Below are positions 38,511-48,514 of a DNA stretch of 64,000 nucleotides, piece after piece. Each line of letters starts with the position of its first letter. Within the stretch, counting starts at the first letter, position 1. The position numbers and the translations under genes were made by a program. Under the pieces are notes generated by a model. That model was given only the letters and a program-made list of their open reading frames with translations. It was not told the DNA's origin and did no database searches. Source of the stretch: Rhodospirillales bacterium (GTDB lineage: Bacteria > Pseudomonadota > Alphaproteobacteria > ATCC43930 > CGMCC-115725); contig CANJCB010000018.1 of NCBI GenBank assembly GCA_947473305.1, positions 22,356 to 86,355 on the forward strand. The letters run 5' to 3'.

Positions 38511-40091
38511 TTATTTGGCCAGCCAGGCGTTCGCCCAGGTCCCCGTTCCCTGGATTCCCCATAGCCCTTTCAGATGGGCGGTCGCGGCGTCGAGGTTGGC
38601 GGTCTCGCGCAGGCTCAGCACTGGGAGATCGTCGGCAAGGATCGCCTGGGCCTCCTGATAGGCCTTGGCGCGGTCGGCCAGGTTGCTGCCCGCTTCGGCC
38701 TGCTCGAAAAGCTGATCGACCTTGGGGTTTGAATAGTGCGATGCGTTGCCGAATTGCTTGCCCGCGGTTGCGGTCACGAAGATCCGCGCCACGCCCAGGG
38801 CAGGATCGGCATAGCTGTTGTAGACCTGGAAGGAGATATCGAAATCGCGATCGTCGAAGACCTTTTTCACAAGGCTTGCCCGTTCCATCGCATCGATCAC
38901 GACCTCGACGCCGACCTGCTGCCACATGCTCTTGAGCGCGACTGCGACCTGCTGGAATTCGGGATAATCGGCGGTATAGATGATGACATGGGTGGTGAAG
39001 CGCTTGCCGTCGGCCCCGCGTTTCACACCGGCCTCGTCAAGCAGCGCATTCGCCCTCGCGGCGTCGTAGGGATACATCTTCCGGTAGTCGATGTTCGGGT
39101 TGACGGTCCATTTGATCTGCTTCGTCCAAGGAGCGGTCGCGACGCCGCCGACCTCGAAATAGGCGTTCTTGAAGATGTAGTCGCGATCGGTCGCCATCAT
39201 CAGCGCCTGGCGCACCCGCTTGTCATCCAGAGGTTTGCGGGCCACGTTGAAGAAGGCGAAAGTGGTGCCCGGCACGAAATCGCTCAGTTCCAGTTTGAGT
39301 TTCGGATCGGCGCGCACGGCCGCCATATCACTGACCTGGATAGACTGGACCACATCGACCTCGCCGGCCTTGAGCGCCTGGAGGCGCGCGGCGGACTGGG
39401 TGATGATCTTGGCGATCACGGTGTCGAGGTAGGGCTTGCCCGGCTCGAAGTAATTGGGGTTCCGGTCGAGCTTCAGATAATCCCCATGTTTCCACTCGGA
39501 GAGCTTGAAGGCGCCAGTGCCTACGGGAGCGGTCGAACTGATCGGATTTGTCCGGGGATCCGTGCCGCGCAGCAGATGGGCAGGCAGGATGGCACCGCCC
39601 TGCTGGCAGGTCAGGGAAACGAGGAAGGGGCCGGAAGGCTGCTTGAGCTTGATCGTCACCTTGTCCGGGGCGGGCGTCTCGATGCTCTCGATGCCCTTGC
39701 CCGTGGCGACGAAGACGGGGGAATATTTTATGCTGACCTCGGCCAGCGAATATTTGACGTCTTCGGAGGAGAGGGGCTTGCCGTCCTGCCAGTTCGCCTT
39801 CACGAGATCGAAGCTATAGGTGAGCCCGTCGGGCGACACGGTCCAGGATTTGGCCAGCAGCGGCTTGATCTCAAAGTCCGTCGTGACCTGGAGAAGCCCC
39901 TGATAGATCGTGCAACCGACCTGCTTGTCCGGCACGCCGTTGGACGTATCGGGATTGACCGTGGGCGGCTCCTGGTTCAGCACGTAGACGGCAGTGCCCC
40001 CCCGCTGAGGCGTCGTTTGGGCTGGCGAAGGCGTTGCCGCGAGCGCCAGGGCGAGGGTCGCAAGGCCGGAGGCCCAAATCATCCGCTTCAT
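38511..40091 (-). CDS. ABC transporter substrate-binding protein, family 5
   Basis: A periplasmic binding protein of the dipeptide/oligopeptide/nickel (SBP_bac_5) family, 526 residues. It has a signal peptide (MKRMIWASGLATLALALAAT, cut near PAQ), QRGGTAVYVLNQEPPTVNPD, YQGLLQVTTDFEIKPLLAKS and the family signature NPNYFEPGKPYLDTVIAKII. No permease or ATPase genes adjoin it, so it is an orphan binding protein that must work with a transporter encoded elsewhere. Ligand unknown. ATG 40091 is preferred over an upstream TTG. Confidence 0.9.
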   Translation of the reverse strand: MKRMIWASGLATLALALAATPSPAQTTPQRGGTAVYVLNQEPPTVNPDTSNGVPDKQVGCTIYQGLLQVTTDFEIKPLLAKSWTVSPDGLTYSFDLVKANWQDGKPLSSEDVKYSLAEVSIKYSPVFVATGKGIESIETPAPDKVTIKLKQPSGPFLVSLTCQQGGAILPAHLLRGTDPRTNPISSTAPVGTGAFKLSEWKHGDYLKLDRNPNYFEPGKPYLDTVIAKIITQSAARLQALKAGEVDVVQSIQVSDMAAVRADPKLKLELSDFVPGTTFAFFNVARKPLDDKRVRQALMMATDRDYIFKNAYFEVGGVATAPWTKQIKWTVNPNIDYRKMYPYDAARANALLDEAGVKRGADGKRFTTHVIIYTADYPEFQQVAVALKSMWQQVGVEVVIDAMERASLVKKVFDDRDFDISFQVYNSYADPALGVARIFVTATAGKQFGNASHYSNPKVDQLFEQAEAGSNLADRAKAYQEAQAILADDLPVLSLRETANLDAATAHLKGLWGIQGTGTWANAWLAK

Positions 40092-40116
40092 CTCCAAGCC
40101 CCCTCTGATCGTTTGC

Positions 40117-40584
40117 TCAGCCCCGGAGCGCGCGTCGGCGCTCCAGGCTTTCAGGCTTCCATTGCGTCTTCATGTCATAGAACACGTCGAAGGCGGGCTG
40201 GTCTTCCGGCAAGCGGACCCAGGGGAGCTTCGAGCGGGTGAAGATATGGGCCTCGGGCGGCAGTTTCCCCGGGTCGTCCAAGGTGCCGACGCGCAGGAAG
40301 CGCAATCCCGGCCGGCGGCCGTAGTCGCTCCAGAGAGCCGTCTGGCAGCTCGGGCATCGGTAGATATCATGCGGCTTTCCGCTGTCCGTCGGGACCGGCA
40401 CCCCTTCAGGTTCGCCCGATAAAATCTCTATCCGGTCGGTCTCGATCAGCGCGTTTATGACGAAGGCGGTGCCCGTCTGCCGCTGGCAATCGTGGCAGTG
40501 GCAGCAATTGACGAACATCGGCGCGGACTTGAGGCGATACCTGATCGCCCCGCACGCGCAGCCGCCTTCAAGCCCCTCGCTCAT
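40117..40584 (-). CDS. GFA family protein (glutathione-dependent formaldehyde-activating-like)
   Basis: The 155-residue product has the GFA (DUF636) zinc-binding fold. Cysteines are in GGCACGAIRYRL, VNCCHCHDCQRQTG and YRCPSCQTALWS, the typical ligand set. Family members were named for spontaneous S-hydroxymethylglutathione formation, but most have no proven activity. It is co-directional with the substrate-binding protein, 25 bases upstream of it, and divergent from a glutathione transferase gene. Confidence 0.9.
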   Translation of the reverse strand: MSEGLEGGCACGAIRYRLKSAPMFVNCCHCHDCQRQTGTAFVINALIETDRIEILSGEPEGVPVPTDSGKPHDIYRCPSCQTALWSDYGRRPGLRFLRVGTLDDPGKLPPEAHIFTRSKLPWVRLPEDQPAFDVFYDMKTQWKPESLERRRALRG

Positions 40585-40678
40585 GACACCCTCCGCCGCT
40601 GGTTGAAGCTTAGATCACTCCCGCTGCGGTTGCGAGCGTCGAACGATCCCCGCAAGATGGAGGCAGGAGGATGCCTCG

Positions 40679-41305
40679 ATGATCCTGATCGGCCAATATG
40701 ATTCGCCTTTCGTGCGGCGCGTGGCAATCGCCTGTCGCCTCTACGGTATCGACTTCGAACACCAGCCCTGGTCGGTCTTCGGCGATGCCGCCCGCATCGA
40801 GCCCTATAATCCTCTGAAGCGCGTGCCGACCCTGGTGCTTGACACCGGCGAGAGCCTGATCGAAAGCGCCGCCATCCTCGACCATCTCGACGAGCTTGCC
40901 GGCCCTGAAAAGGCGATGATCCCGGAACGGGGAGTGGAGCGCCGCGCGACTCTGAAGGTCTGCGCGCTCGCCACCGGCATGGCGGATAAGGCGGTGAGCC
41001 TCGTCTACGAGCGGGTTCTGCATAGCGAGAAGTCTCCGGTCTGGGTCGAACGTTGCAATTCCCAGGTCTCAGGCGTCTTGGGGGCTCTCGACAAGGATCG
41101 CGCCACCCGCAGCGGAGCCTTCTGGTTCGGTGGCAAGCTCAGTCACGCCGATATCGCGGTCGCCTGCGCGCTCCGCTTCACGCGGGAGGCGCTGCCCGGC
41201 TTTTTCGACGACCAACGCTGGCCGGCGCTGGCGGCTCACGGGGAACGCTGCGAAGGGCTGGACGTCTTCCGCGAGATCAGCCAGCCTCTGAACGTTCCAA
41301 GCTGA
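40679..41305 (+). CDS. Glutathione S-transferase family protein
   Basis: The 208-residue product has the N-terminal thioredoxin-like GST domain (LIGQYDSPFVRRVAIACRLYG, NPLKRVPTLVLD, ESAAILDHLDEL) and an all-helical C-terminal domain. SPFVRR near residue 10 is where the catalytic Ser lies in many bacterial GSTs. Substrate unknown. It begins the two-gene unit with the following decarboxylase-like gene, 20 bases apart. Confidence 0.9.
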   Translation: MILIGQYDSPFVRRVAIACRLYGIDFEHQPWSVFGDAARIEPYNPLKRVPTLVLDTGESLIESAAILDHLDELAGPEKAMIPERGVERRATLKVCALATGMADKAVSLVYERVLHSEKSPVWVERCNSQVSGVLGALDKDRATRSGAFWFGGKLSHADIAVACALRFTREALPGFFDDQRWPALAAHGERCEGLDVFREISQPLNVPS

Positions 41306-41325
41306 AATAGAGAGAGGATCGATCG

Positions 41326-42318
41326 ATGGGGGATTTGCGCCTGACCTTGGCCTGCGGGCCTTACGACCGCACCCAGGCCTTGCGGGACGGCTCCATCAAG
41401 CCCGAGGGGATCGATCTCACCTATGTGACGATCCAGCCCGCCGAGATTTTCTGGCGCATGCTCCAATATAAGGAGTTCGACGTCGCGGAGATGTCGCTCT
41501 CCAACTATTCGACCCTGGTGAATGCGGGCGACCCGCCCTTCATCGCCATCCCGGCCTTTCCGTCCCGGGTGTTCCGCCACGGGTTCTTCTTCATCAACAC
41601 CGACAAGGGCATCAAGACCCCGGCCGACCTCAAGGGCAAGCGGGGCGGGGTGCCGGAATACAGCATGACCGCCGCCGTCTATATGCGCGGCCTGCTGGAG
41701 CATGAATACGGCGTGAAGCCGACGGATGTGGAATGGGTCCAGGGCCGTGCCGACCGCTTGGGCCATAAGCTGCCCGCGGGGTTGAAGCTGACCCAGGCGC
41801 CTCCCGGCTCCGAACTCGGCGACCTCCTGGAGCGCGGCGAGATCGATTTCATGATGACCGCGAACAACCCGCTCGCCTTCCGCCGGGGCGCGCCTAATGT
41901 GAAGCGGCTTTTCCCGAACTATGCGGAACTCGAGAAGGACCATTACCGGCGCACGAAGATCTATCCGATCATGCATACGGTCGTAATCCGCAAGGACATC
42001 TACGAGCGCAATCCCTGGGTCGCTCTGTCGCTCTATAAGGCTTTCTGCCGCGCCAAGGACTATGCCTATCACATGCTGGAGGAGACGGGATCTCCCAAGG
42101 CTTCCTTCGCCTGGCTACAGCCTCTGATGGAAGAAGAGCAGAGGATCATCGGGCCCGACTGGTTCCCCTATGGCCTTGGCCAGAACCGGGAAACCATCGA
42201 TGCGCTGCTCCAGTATCTCCATGAGCACGGCCTCACCAACCGGCAGATGAAAATCGAGGAGCTTTTTGCCCCAAGCACCCTCCGGGACATCCCTTTGAGC
42301 GAAGGCCAGCACATTTAA
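41326..42318 (+). CDS. 4,5-dihydroxyphthalate decarboxylase-like protein (SBP-fold)
   Basis: The 330-residue product matches the family of phthalate-pathway 4,5-dihydroxyphthalate decarboxylases (Pht5-like), which have a periplasmic-binding-protein fold but act in the cytoplasm. Typical segments: LRLTLACGPYDRTQALRDG, FWRMLQYKEFDVAEMSLS, GVPEYSMTAAVYMRGLLEH and FPNYAELEKDHYRRTKIYPI. There is no signal peptide. No other phthalate genes are visible, so the real substrate may be another aromatic acid. GAGAGAGGA precedes the ATG. Confidence 0.85.
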   Translation: MGDLRLTLACGPYDRTQALRDGSIKPEGIDLTYVTIQPAEIFWRMLQYKEFDVAEMSLSNYSTLVNAGDPPFIAIPAFPSRVFRHGFFFINTDKGIKTPADLKGKRGGVPEYSMTAAVYMRGLLEHEYGVKPTDVEWVQGRADRLGHKLPAGLKLTQAPPGSELGDLLERGEIDFMMTANNPLAFRRGAPNVKRLFPNYAELEKDHYRRTKIYPIMHTVVIRKDIYERNPWVALSLYKAFCRAKDYAYHMLEETGSPKASFAWLQPLMEEEQRIIGPDWFPYGLGQNRETIDALLQYLHEHGLTNRQMKIEELFAPSTLRDIPLSEGQHI

Positions 42319-42328
42319 CGCTCGGCGC

Positions 42329-42357
42329 TTGCAAATCCGGGACGTCCGGACTATCTA
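42329..42357 (+). promoter_or_regulatory. Likely sigma-70 promoter of rpsB
   Basis: TTGCAA (42329-42334) and TATCTA (42352-42357) are 17 bases apart, 117 bases before the rpsB ATG. The leader contains a 7-bp hairpin (GGCGTCG-TTTTG-CGGCGCC, 42389-42407), which could serve autoregulation by S2; that is inference. Confidence 0.5.
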
Positions 42358-42473
42358 GTGCGCCTCTTTAAACCTCACGCGGGGACTTGGCGTCGTTTTG
42401 CGGCGCCTTCCGGTGTCGATCCCAGGATCGATGATCCCCCGCGGCGGACCAACCGGAAAAGGACAGTCGAATT

Positions 42474-43289
<816 letters not shown>

Positions 43290-43331
43290 TCGGCGGCGTG
43301 ACGAAACGATCTTGTTGAGAAAGTAAGAGAT

Positions 43332-44264
43332 ATGGCCGAAATCACTGCCGCCTTGGTGAAGGAGCTTCGCGAGAAGACCGGCGCCGGCATGATGGATTGC
43401 AAGCGGGCGCTGGGCGAAACCCAGGGCGATATCGAGACTGCGGTCGATTGGCTGCGCAAGAAGGGCCTCGCCGCCGCCGCCAAGAAGGCGGGGCGCGTCG
43501 CTTCCGAGGGTCTGGTCGGCATTGCGACCGGTGGGACTTCGGGCGCGGTGGTCGAGGTCAATTCCGAGACCGACTTCGTCGCCCGCAACGAGGCCTTCCA
43601 AGGCTTCGTCAAGGGCGTCGCCGACCTGGCGCTTGCCAAGGGCGATGACCTCGACGCGTTGCGCGCCACGCCCTTCCCGGGTACGGGCCGCAATGTCGGG
43701 GACGAGTTGACCCATCTCATCTCGACCATCGGCGAGAACATGAGCCTGCGCCGCGTCAAGCACCTCAAGGTGTCGAGCGGAGTGGTGATCTCCTATATCC
43801 ACAACGCGCTGGTCCCCAGCCTCGGCAAGATCGGTGTGCTCGTGGCGCTCGAATCGACGGGCGACGCGGCCAAGCTCGCCATTCTGGGCAAGTCCATCGC
43901 CATGCATGTGGCGGCGGCGAACCCGCAGTTCCTGGATGTTTCCTCGGTGGACAAGTCCGCTCTCGACCGCGAGCGCGACGTGCTGCGAGAGCAGGCCCGC
44001 GCCAGCGGCAAGGCCGAGGCGATCATCGACAAGATGGTCGAAGGCCGGCTGCGCAAATACTACGAAGAGGTTGTCCTCCTCGAGCAGGTCTATGTGATCG
44101 ACGGCGAAAGCCGCATCGCCAAGATCGTCGAGGGCTTCGCCAAGGAAGTCGGCGCGCCGGTGAAGCTCACGGGCTTCGTGCGCTTCGCGCTGGGCGAAGG
44201 GATCGAAAAGGAAGCGACGGACTTCGCGGCCGAGGTTGCGGCCCAGGCGGGGGTCAAATCCTAA
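43332..44264 (+). CDS. tsf: Elongation factor Ts
   Basis: EF-Ts exchanges GDP for GTP on EF-Tu. The 310-residue product has the N-terminal UBA-like domain ([20 protein letters not shown]) and the core motif [13 protein letters not shown]. Normal family length. Follows rpsB by 42 bases and is closed by a terminator. Confidence 0.97.
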   Translation: MAEITAALVKELREKTGAGMMDCKRALGETQGDIETAVDWLRKKGLAAAAKKAGRVASEGLVGIATGGTSGAVVEVNSETDFVARNEAFQGFVKGVADLALAKGDDLDALRATPFPGTGRNVGDELTHLISTIGENMSLRRVKHLKVSSGVVISYIHNALVPSLGKIGVLVALESTGDAAKLAILGKSIAMHVAAANPQFLDVSSVDKSALDRERDVLREQARASGKAEAIIDKMVEGRLRKYYEEVVLLEQVYVIDGESRIAKIVEGFAKEVGAPVKLTGFVRFALGEGIEKEATDFAAEVAAQAGVKS

Positions 44265-44292
44265 CGTCGTTTGTCCTAAGTGAGCGGAAGCG

Positions 44293-44330
44293 GGGCGGCC
44301 GAAATCATGTATGATCCGAGCCGCCCTTTT
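44293..44330 (+). terminator. Intrinsic terminator after tsf
   Basis: The stem GGGCGGC/GCCGCCC with an inner ATCAT/ATGAT stem is followed by CTTTTC. It lies 29 bases after the tsf stop and separates rpsB-tsf from pyrH. Confidence 0.75.
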
Positions 44331-44366
44331 CTTGCCTGCCAGCTGAGCCTCCGCTAGACAAACGAT

Positions 44367-45101
44367 ATGCCTCAAGAACTCGTCTATCGTCGCGTCCTTC
44401 TGAAAGTCTCCGGCGAAGCGCTGATGGGCGACCGGGACTATGGTCAGGATCCCGCGATCGTCATGCGCATCGCCGCGGAAATCAAAGCGGTCCACTCCCT
44501 CGGGGTTGAGGTCGCCGTGGTCATCGGCGGCGGCAACATCTTCCGGGGTGTCGCCGGCGCCGCCGCAGGCATGGAGCGCGCAACTGCCGATTACATGGGC
44601 ATGTTGGCGACGATCATGAATTCGCTCGCCTTGCAGGGCGCCTTGGAACGGGTCGGCATTCCGACGCGGGTGCAATCCGCCATCGCCATGCAGGCGATCT
44701 GCGAGCCTTATATCCGCCGCCGCGCCATGCGTCACATGGAAAAAGGCAGGGTGGTGATCTTCGCCGCCGGCACGGGCAATCCCTTCTTCACCACAGATAC
44801 CGCGGCTGCGCTTCGCGCGTCCGAGATGGGGTGCAACGCGCTTCTGAAGGCGACGAAAGTCGATGGCGTCTATGACGCCGACCCTAAAAAAGTCGCAAAC
44901 GCCAAGCGTTATGAGCGACTGAGCTACCTGGATGTCCTGTCCCAGGACCTTCAGGTCATGGACGCGTCGGCGATTTCGCTTGCGCGGGAAAACCGGATAC
45001 CGATCCTTGTCTTCTCGATCCATGAGGAAGGCGGTTTCGCCGACGTGGTGCAGGGCAAGGGCCGCTATACGATCATCACCGAAGATGAGGTGATCAAGTG
45101 A
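44367..45101 (+). CDS. pyrH: UMP kinase
   Basis: UMP kinase phosphorylates UMP to UDP and is essential for pyrimidine and cell-wall nucleotide supply. The 244-residue product has [29 protein letters not shown] and the C-terminal family block [20 protein letters not shown] with [12 protein letters not shown] weak promoter-like pair TTGCCT-N17-TAGACA lies at 44332-44360, after the terminator. Overlaps frr by four bases. Confidence 0.97.
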   Translation: MPQELVYRRVLLKVSGEALMGDRDYGQDPAIVMRIAAEIKAVHSLGVEVAVVIGGGNIFRGVAGAAAGMERATADYMGMLATIMNSLALQGALERVGIPTRVQSAIAMQAICEPYIRRRAMRHMEKGRVVIFAAGTGNPFFTTDTAAALRASEMGCNALLKATKVDGVYDADPKKVANAKRYERLSYLDVLSQDLQVMDASAISLARENRIPILVFSIHEEGGFADVVQGKGRYTIITEDEVIK

Positions 45102-45658
45102 GCGAAGACACAATAGTGAAGGACGTGCGCCGCCGGATGGAAGGCGCGATCGAAGTCCTCCGAAAGGAATACTCGGGGCTCAGGACAGGGCGCGCCTCAG
45201 CCAGCCTCCTCGATCCGATCGTGGTCGAAGCCTATGGCAACAACATGCCGTTGAACCAGGTGGGCACGGTGAGCGTGCCGGAGCCGCGCCTTATTATGGT
45301 GCAGGTCTGGGATCGCGGCATGATCAAGGCGGTGGAAAAGGCGATCCGCGAATCGGGTCTCGGTCTCAATCCCCAGACCGAGGGGCAGGTCCTCCGCATC
45401 CCGATCCCCGACCTCAACGAGGAGCGGCGGCGCGAGTTGACCAAGGTCACCGCCAAATATGCGGAAGCCGCGCGGGTTTCCGTGCGCAACGTCCGTCGCG
45501 ACGGCATCGACACCCTGAAGAAGCAGGAAAAGGACGGCGATATCTCCCAGGATCAGAATCGGAAACTGGAGAAGGATATTCAGTCCGCGACAGACGAAAC
45601 GATCAAGAAGATCGATGATCTCCTCCACCAGAAGGACAAGGAGATCCTGCAGGTCTGA
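45098..45658 (+). CDS. frr: Ribosome recycling factor
   Basis: RRF splits post-termination ribosomes together with EF-G. The 186-residue product has the two-domain pattern: [20 protein letters not shown] with [13 protein letters not shown], and [17 protein letters not shown] with [14 protein letters not shown]. Its GTG start overlaps the pyrH stop (GTGA). Normal length. Confidence 0.97.
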   Translation: MSEDTIVKDVRRRMEGAIEVLRKEYSGLRTGRASASLLDPIVVEAYGNNMPLNQVGTVSVPEPRLIMVQVWDRGMIKAVEKAIRESGLGLNPQTEGQVLRIPIPDLNEERRRELTKVTAKYAEAARVSVRNVRRDGIDTLKKQEKDGDISQDQNRKLEKDIQSATDETIKKIDDLLHQKDKEILQV

Positions 45659-45684
45659 CCGATCCTCCGGTTCGACCTAGATCT

Positions 45685-46428
45685 ATGCCCATGAACATTG
45701 CTTCTGACGACCAGATGCCGCCGCCGCCCCGCCATGTCGCCATCATCATGGATGGCAACGGGCGCTGGGCGAAAGCCCGCGGCCTTCCGCGGATCATGGG
45801 CCATCGCCAGGGCGCCGAGGCCGTGCGCAGGGCCGTGATCGCCTCTAAGGAACTCGGGATCGATTACCTGACCCTCTTCGGCTTCTCTTCCGAAAACTGG
45901 AAGCGGCCGTTTCAGGAGGTCGGCGACCTCATGGGGCTGCTGCGCCACTATCTGCGGGGAGAAGTCGCGGAATTGCACCGCAAGGGCGTCCGCATGCGGA
46001 TCATCGGCGAACGCTCGCGACTCGATCCGGACATCATCGCGCTGATCGAGAATGCCGAACAGCTTACCGCCGGAAACGACGGCCTCAACCTGACGATCGC
46101 GCTGTCTTATGGCGGCCGGGCCGAGATCGCGCTCGCCGCCCGGAAATTGGCCGAAGAGGTGGCGGCAGGCCGTCTTTCGCCCGATGAGATCGACGAGGAC
46201 GCGGTTACCGGCAATATGATGACCCACGATTTGCCGGACCCGGATCTGGTCATCCGCACCAGTGGCGAGCAGCGCATCAGCAATTTCCTGCTCTGGCAGG
46301 CCGCCTATGCGGAGTTCCTTTTCACGCCGACGCTCTGGCCCGATTTCGGCAAGGCGGACCTCGAAAGGGCGCTGCACGACTATCACAGGCGTGAACGCCG
46401 CTACGGCGCTTCCGTCGGTTCGCGTTAG
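45685..46428 (+). CDS. uppS: Isoprenyl transferase (undecaprenyl diphosphate synthase)
   Basis: UppS makes undecaprenyl diphosphate for peptidoglycan and other envelope glycans. The 247-residue product has the active-site motif HVAIIMDGNGRWA (Asp23), then GHRQGAEAVRR, LTLFGFSSENWKRP and the C-terminal DLVIRTSGEQRISNFLLWQ. Two ATGs (45685 and 45691) are possible starts, differing by two residues. Confidence 0.96.
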   Translation: MPMNIASDDQMPPPPRHVAIIMDGNGRWAKARGLPRIMGHRQGAEAVRRAVIASKELGIDYLTLFGFSSENWKRPFQEVGDLMGLLRHYLRGEVAELHRKGVRMRIIGERSRLDPDIIALIENAEQLTAGNDGLNLTIALSYGGRAEIALAARKLAEEVAAGRLSPDEIDEDAVTGNMMTHDLPDPDLVIRTSGEQRISNFLLWQAAYAEFLFTPTLWPDFGKADLERALHDYHRRERRYGASVGSR

Positions 46429-46440
46429 TCCGCTAGCCGC

Positions 46441-47229
46441 TTGCTCATATACCGCATCCTGTCGTCACTGGTTCTCGCGCCCCTGGCGCTGGGGGTGGTA
46501 TGGCTGGGGCCTCCGTGGGTCGCGGGCATGGCTGCGCTGGGCGCAGCCGTGATGGGCTGGGAATGGGCACGGCTTTGCCGGGCGCGCCGTTTCGGCGTCG
46601 TGGGGGCGCTGGTCGTTCTGTCCGCCGTCGCGGCGATCGGCGTCGCCGCCACAGGCGCCTATTTGCTTTCGCTGGGAGTGGCGATGACGGGAGCCCTGGC
46701 GGTCTGGGCCCTGGGACGTCTCGGGGGCGAACGGGAAGCGCCCTGGACCGCGATCGGCACGCTTTGGATCGCCTTGCCTTGCGTGGCTCTTGTCTGGCTG
46801 TCGCGGGATCCCGATATAGGGCGCGTCACGATAATCTGGATTTTCGTGCTGGTCTGGGTGGTTGACACTTGTGCTTACGCCGCCGGTCGCGGCATTGGTG
46901 GGCCGTTATTAGCTCCCAGACTTAGCCCGAAGAAGACCTGGGCCGGGCTTTTGGGAGGGATGGCTGGCGCAGCGGTGATCGGCTACGCGGCGAGCCGTCT
47001 GGTCGGTCCGCCTGCGGCCGCCATGGCTATGCTTTGTGTCGGGCTTGCGATCGTCGAGCAGATGGGAGATCTCGCGGAATCATTCGCCAAGCGCCATTTC
47101 GGGGTCAAGGACGCGAGCGACCTCATTCCGGGGCACGGGGGGCTTCTCGACCGGTTGGACGGGATGTTGGTTGTGCTCCCGGCCGTCGCGATCGTTGAGC
47201 TTCTGGAGGGCAACCCCCTGCAGTGGTGA
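46441..47229 (+). CDS. cdsA: Phosphatidate cytidylyltransferase
   Basis: CdsA makes CDP-diacylglycerol, the precursor of membrane phospholipids. The 262-residue product is a multi-span membrane protein with the family signature in two parts: SPKKTWAGLLGG (about residues 162-173) and KDASDLIPGHGGLLDRLDGM near the C-terminus. Translation seems to begin at TTG 46441, 13 bases after the uppS stop, with no clear ribosome binding site, suggesting coupling to uppS. Usually followed by dxr, which is absent here. Confidence 0.94.
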   Translation: MLIYRILSSLVLAPLALGVVWLGPPWVAGMAALGAAVMGWEWARLCRARRFGVVGALVVLSAVAAIGVAATGAYLLSLGVAMTGALAVWALGRLGGEREAPWTAIGTLWIALPCVALVWLSRDPDIGRVTIIWIFVLVWVVDTCAYAAGRGIGGPLLAPRLSPKKTWAGLLGGMAGAAVIGYAASRLVGPPAAAMAMLCVGLAIVEQMGDLAESFAKRHFGVKDASDLIPGHGGLLDRLDGMLVVLPAVAIVELLEGNPLQW

Positions 47230-47356
47230 TGGCGGATCCCCCGGGATTTTGACGAGCGCCGCTGCATGGCCCTATTTTTGCCAAAGATCGGTGTAGATTT
47301 GCTGGTATCCTCTTACCGGCGCGTGTGTCTGTTTTGATAGGGATGGTTGAAGGTAT

Positions 47357-48502
47357 ATGGATTCCCTGATGCATTGGCTCGACGTCGCCTGGACCAATGG
47401 GCGCGTCTACGGTCCTCCATTCCTGATCGTTCTCACCGTGCTGGTTTTCGTGCACGAGCTTGGTCACTACCTCGTGGCGCGGTGGAACAAGGTCCGGGTC
47501 GAGGTTTTCTCCATCGGCTTCGGACCTGAGCTCTTCGGCTGGACCGATCGGTCAGGAACCCGCTGGAAGTTCAGCGCGATTCCGCTTGGCGGCTACGTCA
47601 AGATGTTCGGGGACAGCGACGCGACCTCCATGCCGGGGCAAGAGCTCAGCACGATGACCGATGCCGAGAAGGCGGTCGCTTTCCATCATAAGCGGCTGGG
47701 CCAGCGCGCGGCGATCGTGGCCGCGGGGCCTTTCGCCAATTTTCTTTTCGCGATCGTCGTCAAAGCCGTGCTTTTTTCCACGGTCGGTCAGGCTTTCACG
47801 CCCGCCATGGTTGGCGAGGTGGTTGCCGCCAGCGCAGCCGAAAAAGCGGGGATCAAGACGGGCGATCTCATCGTCGCGATCGGCGATCGCCAGATCCGCA
47901 GCTTCGAGGAGGTGCAGCAGATCGTCAGTTTCAATGCCGGCACCCCTCTCGCGATTACCGTCAAGCGGGGCGATTCAACCGTTCCCCTTGAGGCGACGCC
48001 CCAGGTCGTCGACCAGCGCGACCGTTTCGGAAATCACTATCGCCTGGGACGTCTTGGCATCACCCGTCCGGTCGGCGAATCGGATTATGTGAAGCGCGAT
48101 CCGATCAGCGCGGTCTGGTGGGCGACCTACGACACTTATAATTTCTCGGTCGGGACTCTCCAGGGTGCCTGGCAGGTGATTAGCGGTTTGCGGAGCGCGG
48201 ACGAGCTGGGCGGACCCATCCGCATCATGCAGATGACCGGCGAAGTGGGACAGCTCGGCATCCTGCCGCTCATCCAGCTCACCATCTTCCTGTCGATCAA
48301 TCTTGGGCTTATTAACCTCTTTCCAATCCCTATCCTTGACGGCGGCCACCTGCTGTTCTATGCCGCTGAAGCATTGCGTGGGCGTCCGCTCGGGCCGCGT
48401 GCGCAGGAATACGGCTTCCGTCTTGGGCTGGCGCTCGTCGTGATGCTCATGCTGTTCGTGACGTGGAACGATGTGAGGCAGCTTCTTGGACTTGGAACCT
48501 AG
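47357..48502 (+). CDS. rseP: RIP metalloprotease RseP
   Basis: RseP is a site-2 intramembrane zinc protease that cleaves anti-sigma factors and remnant signal peptides. The 381-residue product has the zinc motif HELGH (His33, Glu34, His37) in the first span, one clear PDZ domain (AEKAGIKTGDLIVAIGDRQI) and the third zinc ligand region NLFPIPILDGGHLLFY. Shorter than the E. coli two-PDZ form (450 residues), as usual in alphaproteobacteria. Precedes bamA by 12 bases. Confidence 0.95.
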   Translation: MDSLMHWLDVAWTNGRVYGPPFLIVLTVLVFVHELGHYLVARWNKVRVEVFSIGFGPELFGWTDRSGTRWKFSAIPLGGYVKMFGDSDATSMPGQELSTMTDAEKAVAFHHKRLGQRAAIVAAGPFANFLFAIVVKAVLFSTVGQAFTPAMVGEVVAASAAEKAGIKTGDLIVAIGDRQIRSFEEVQQIVSFNAGTPLAITVKRGDSTVPLEATPQVVDQRDRFGNHYRLGRLGITRPVGESDYVKRDPISAVWWATYDTYNFSVGTLQGAWQVISGLRSADELGGPIRIMQMTGEVGQLGILPLIQLTIFLSINLGLINLFPIPILDGGHLLFYAAEALRGRPLGPRAQEYGFRLGLALVVMLMLFVTWNDVRQLLGLGT

Positions 48503-48514
48503 GAGCGCGACAGG

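Noticed and set aside
47230..47356. Remnant of dxr between cdsA and rseP
   Set aside because: None of the six frames shows a recognisable piece of the enzyme in these 127 bases, so loss or relocation is complete.
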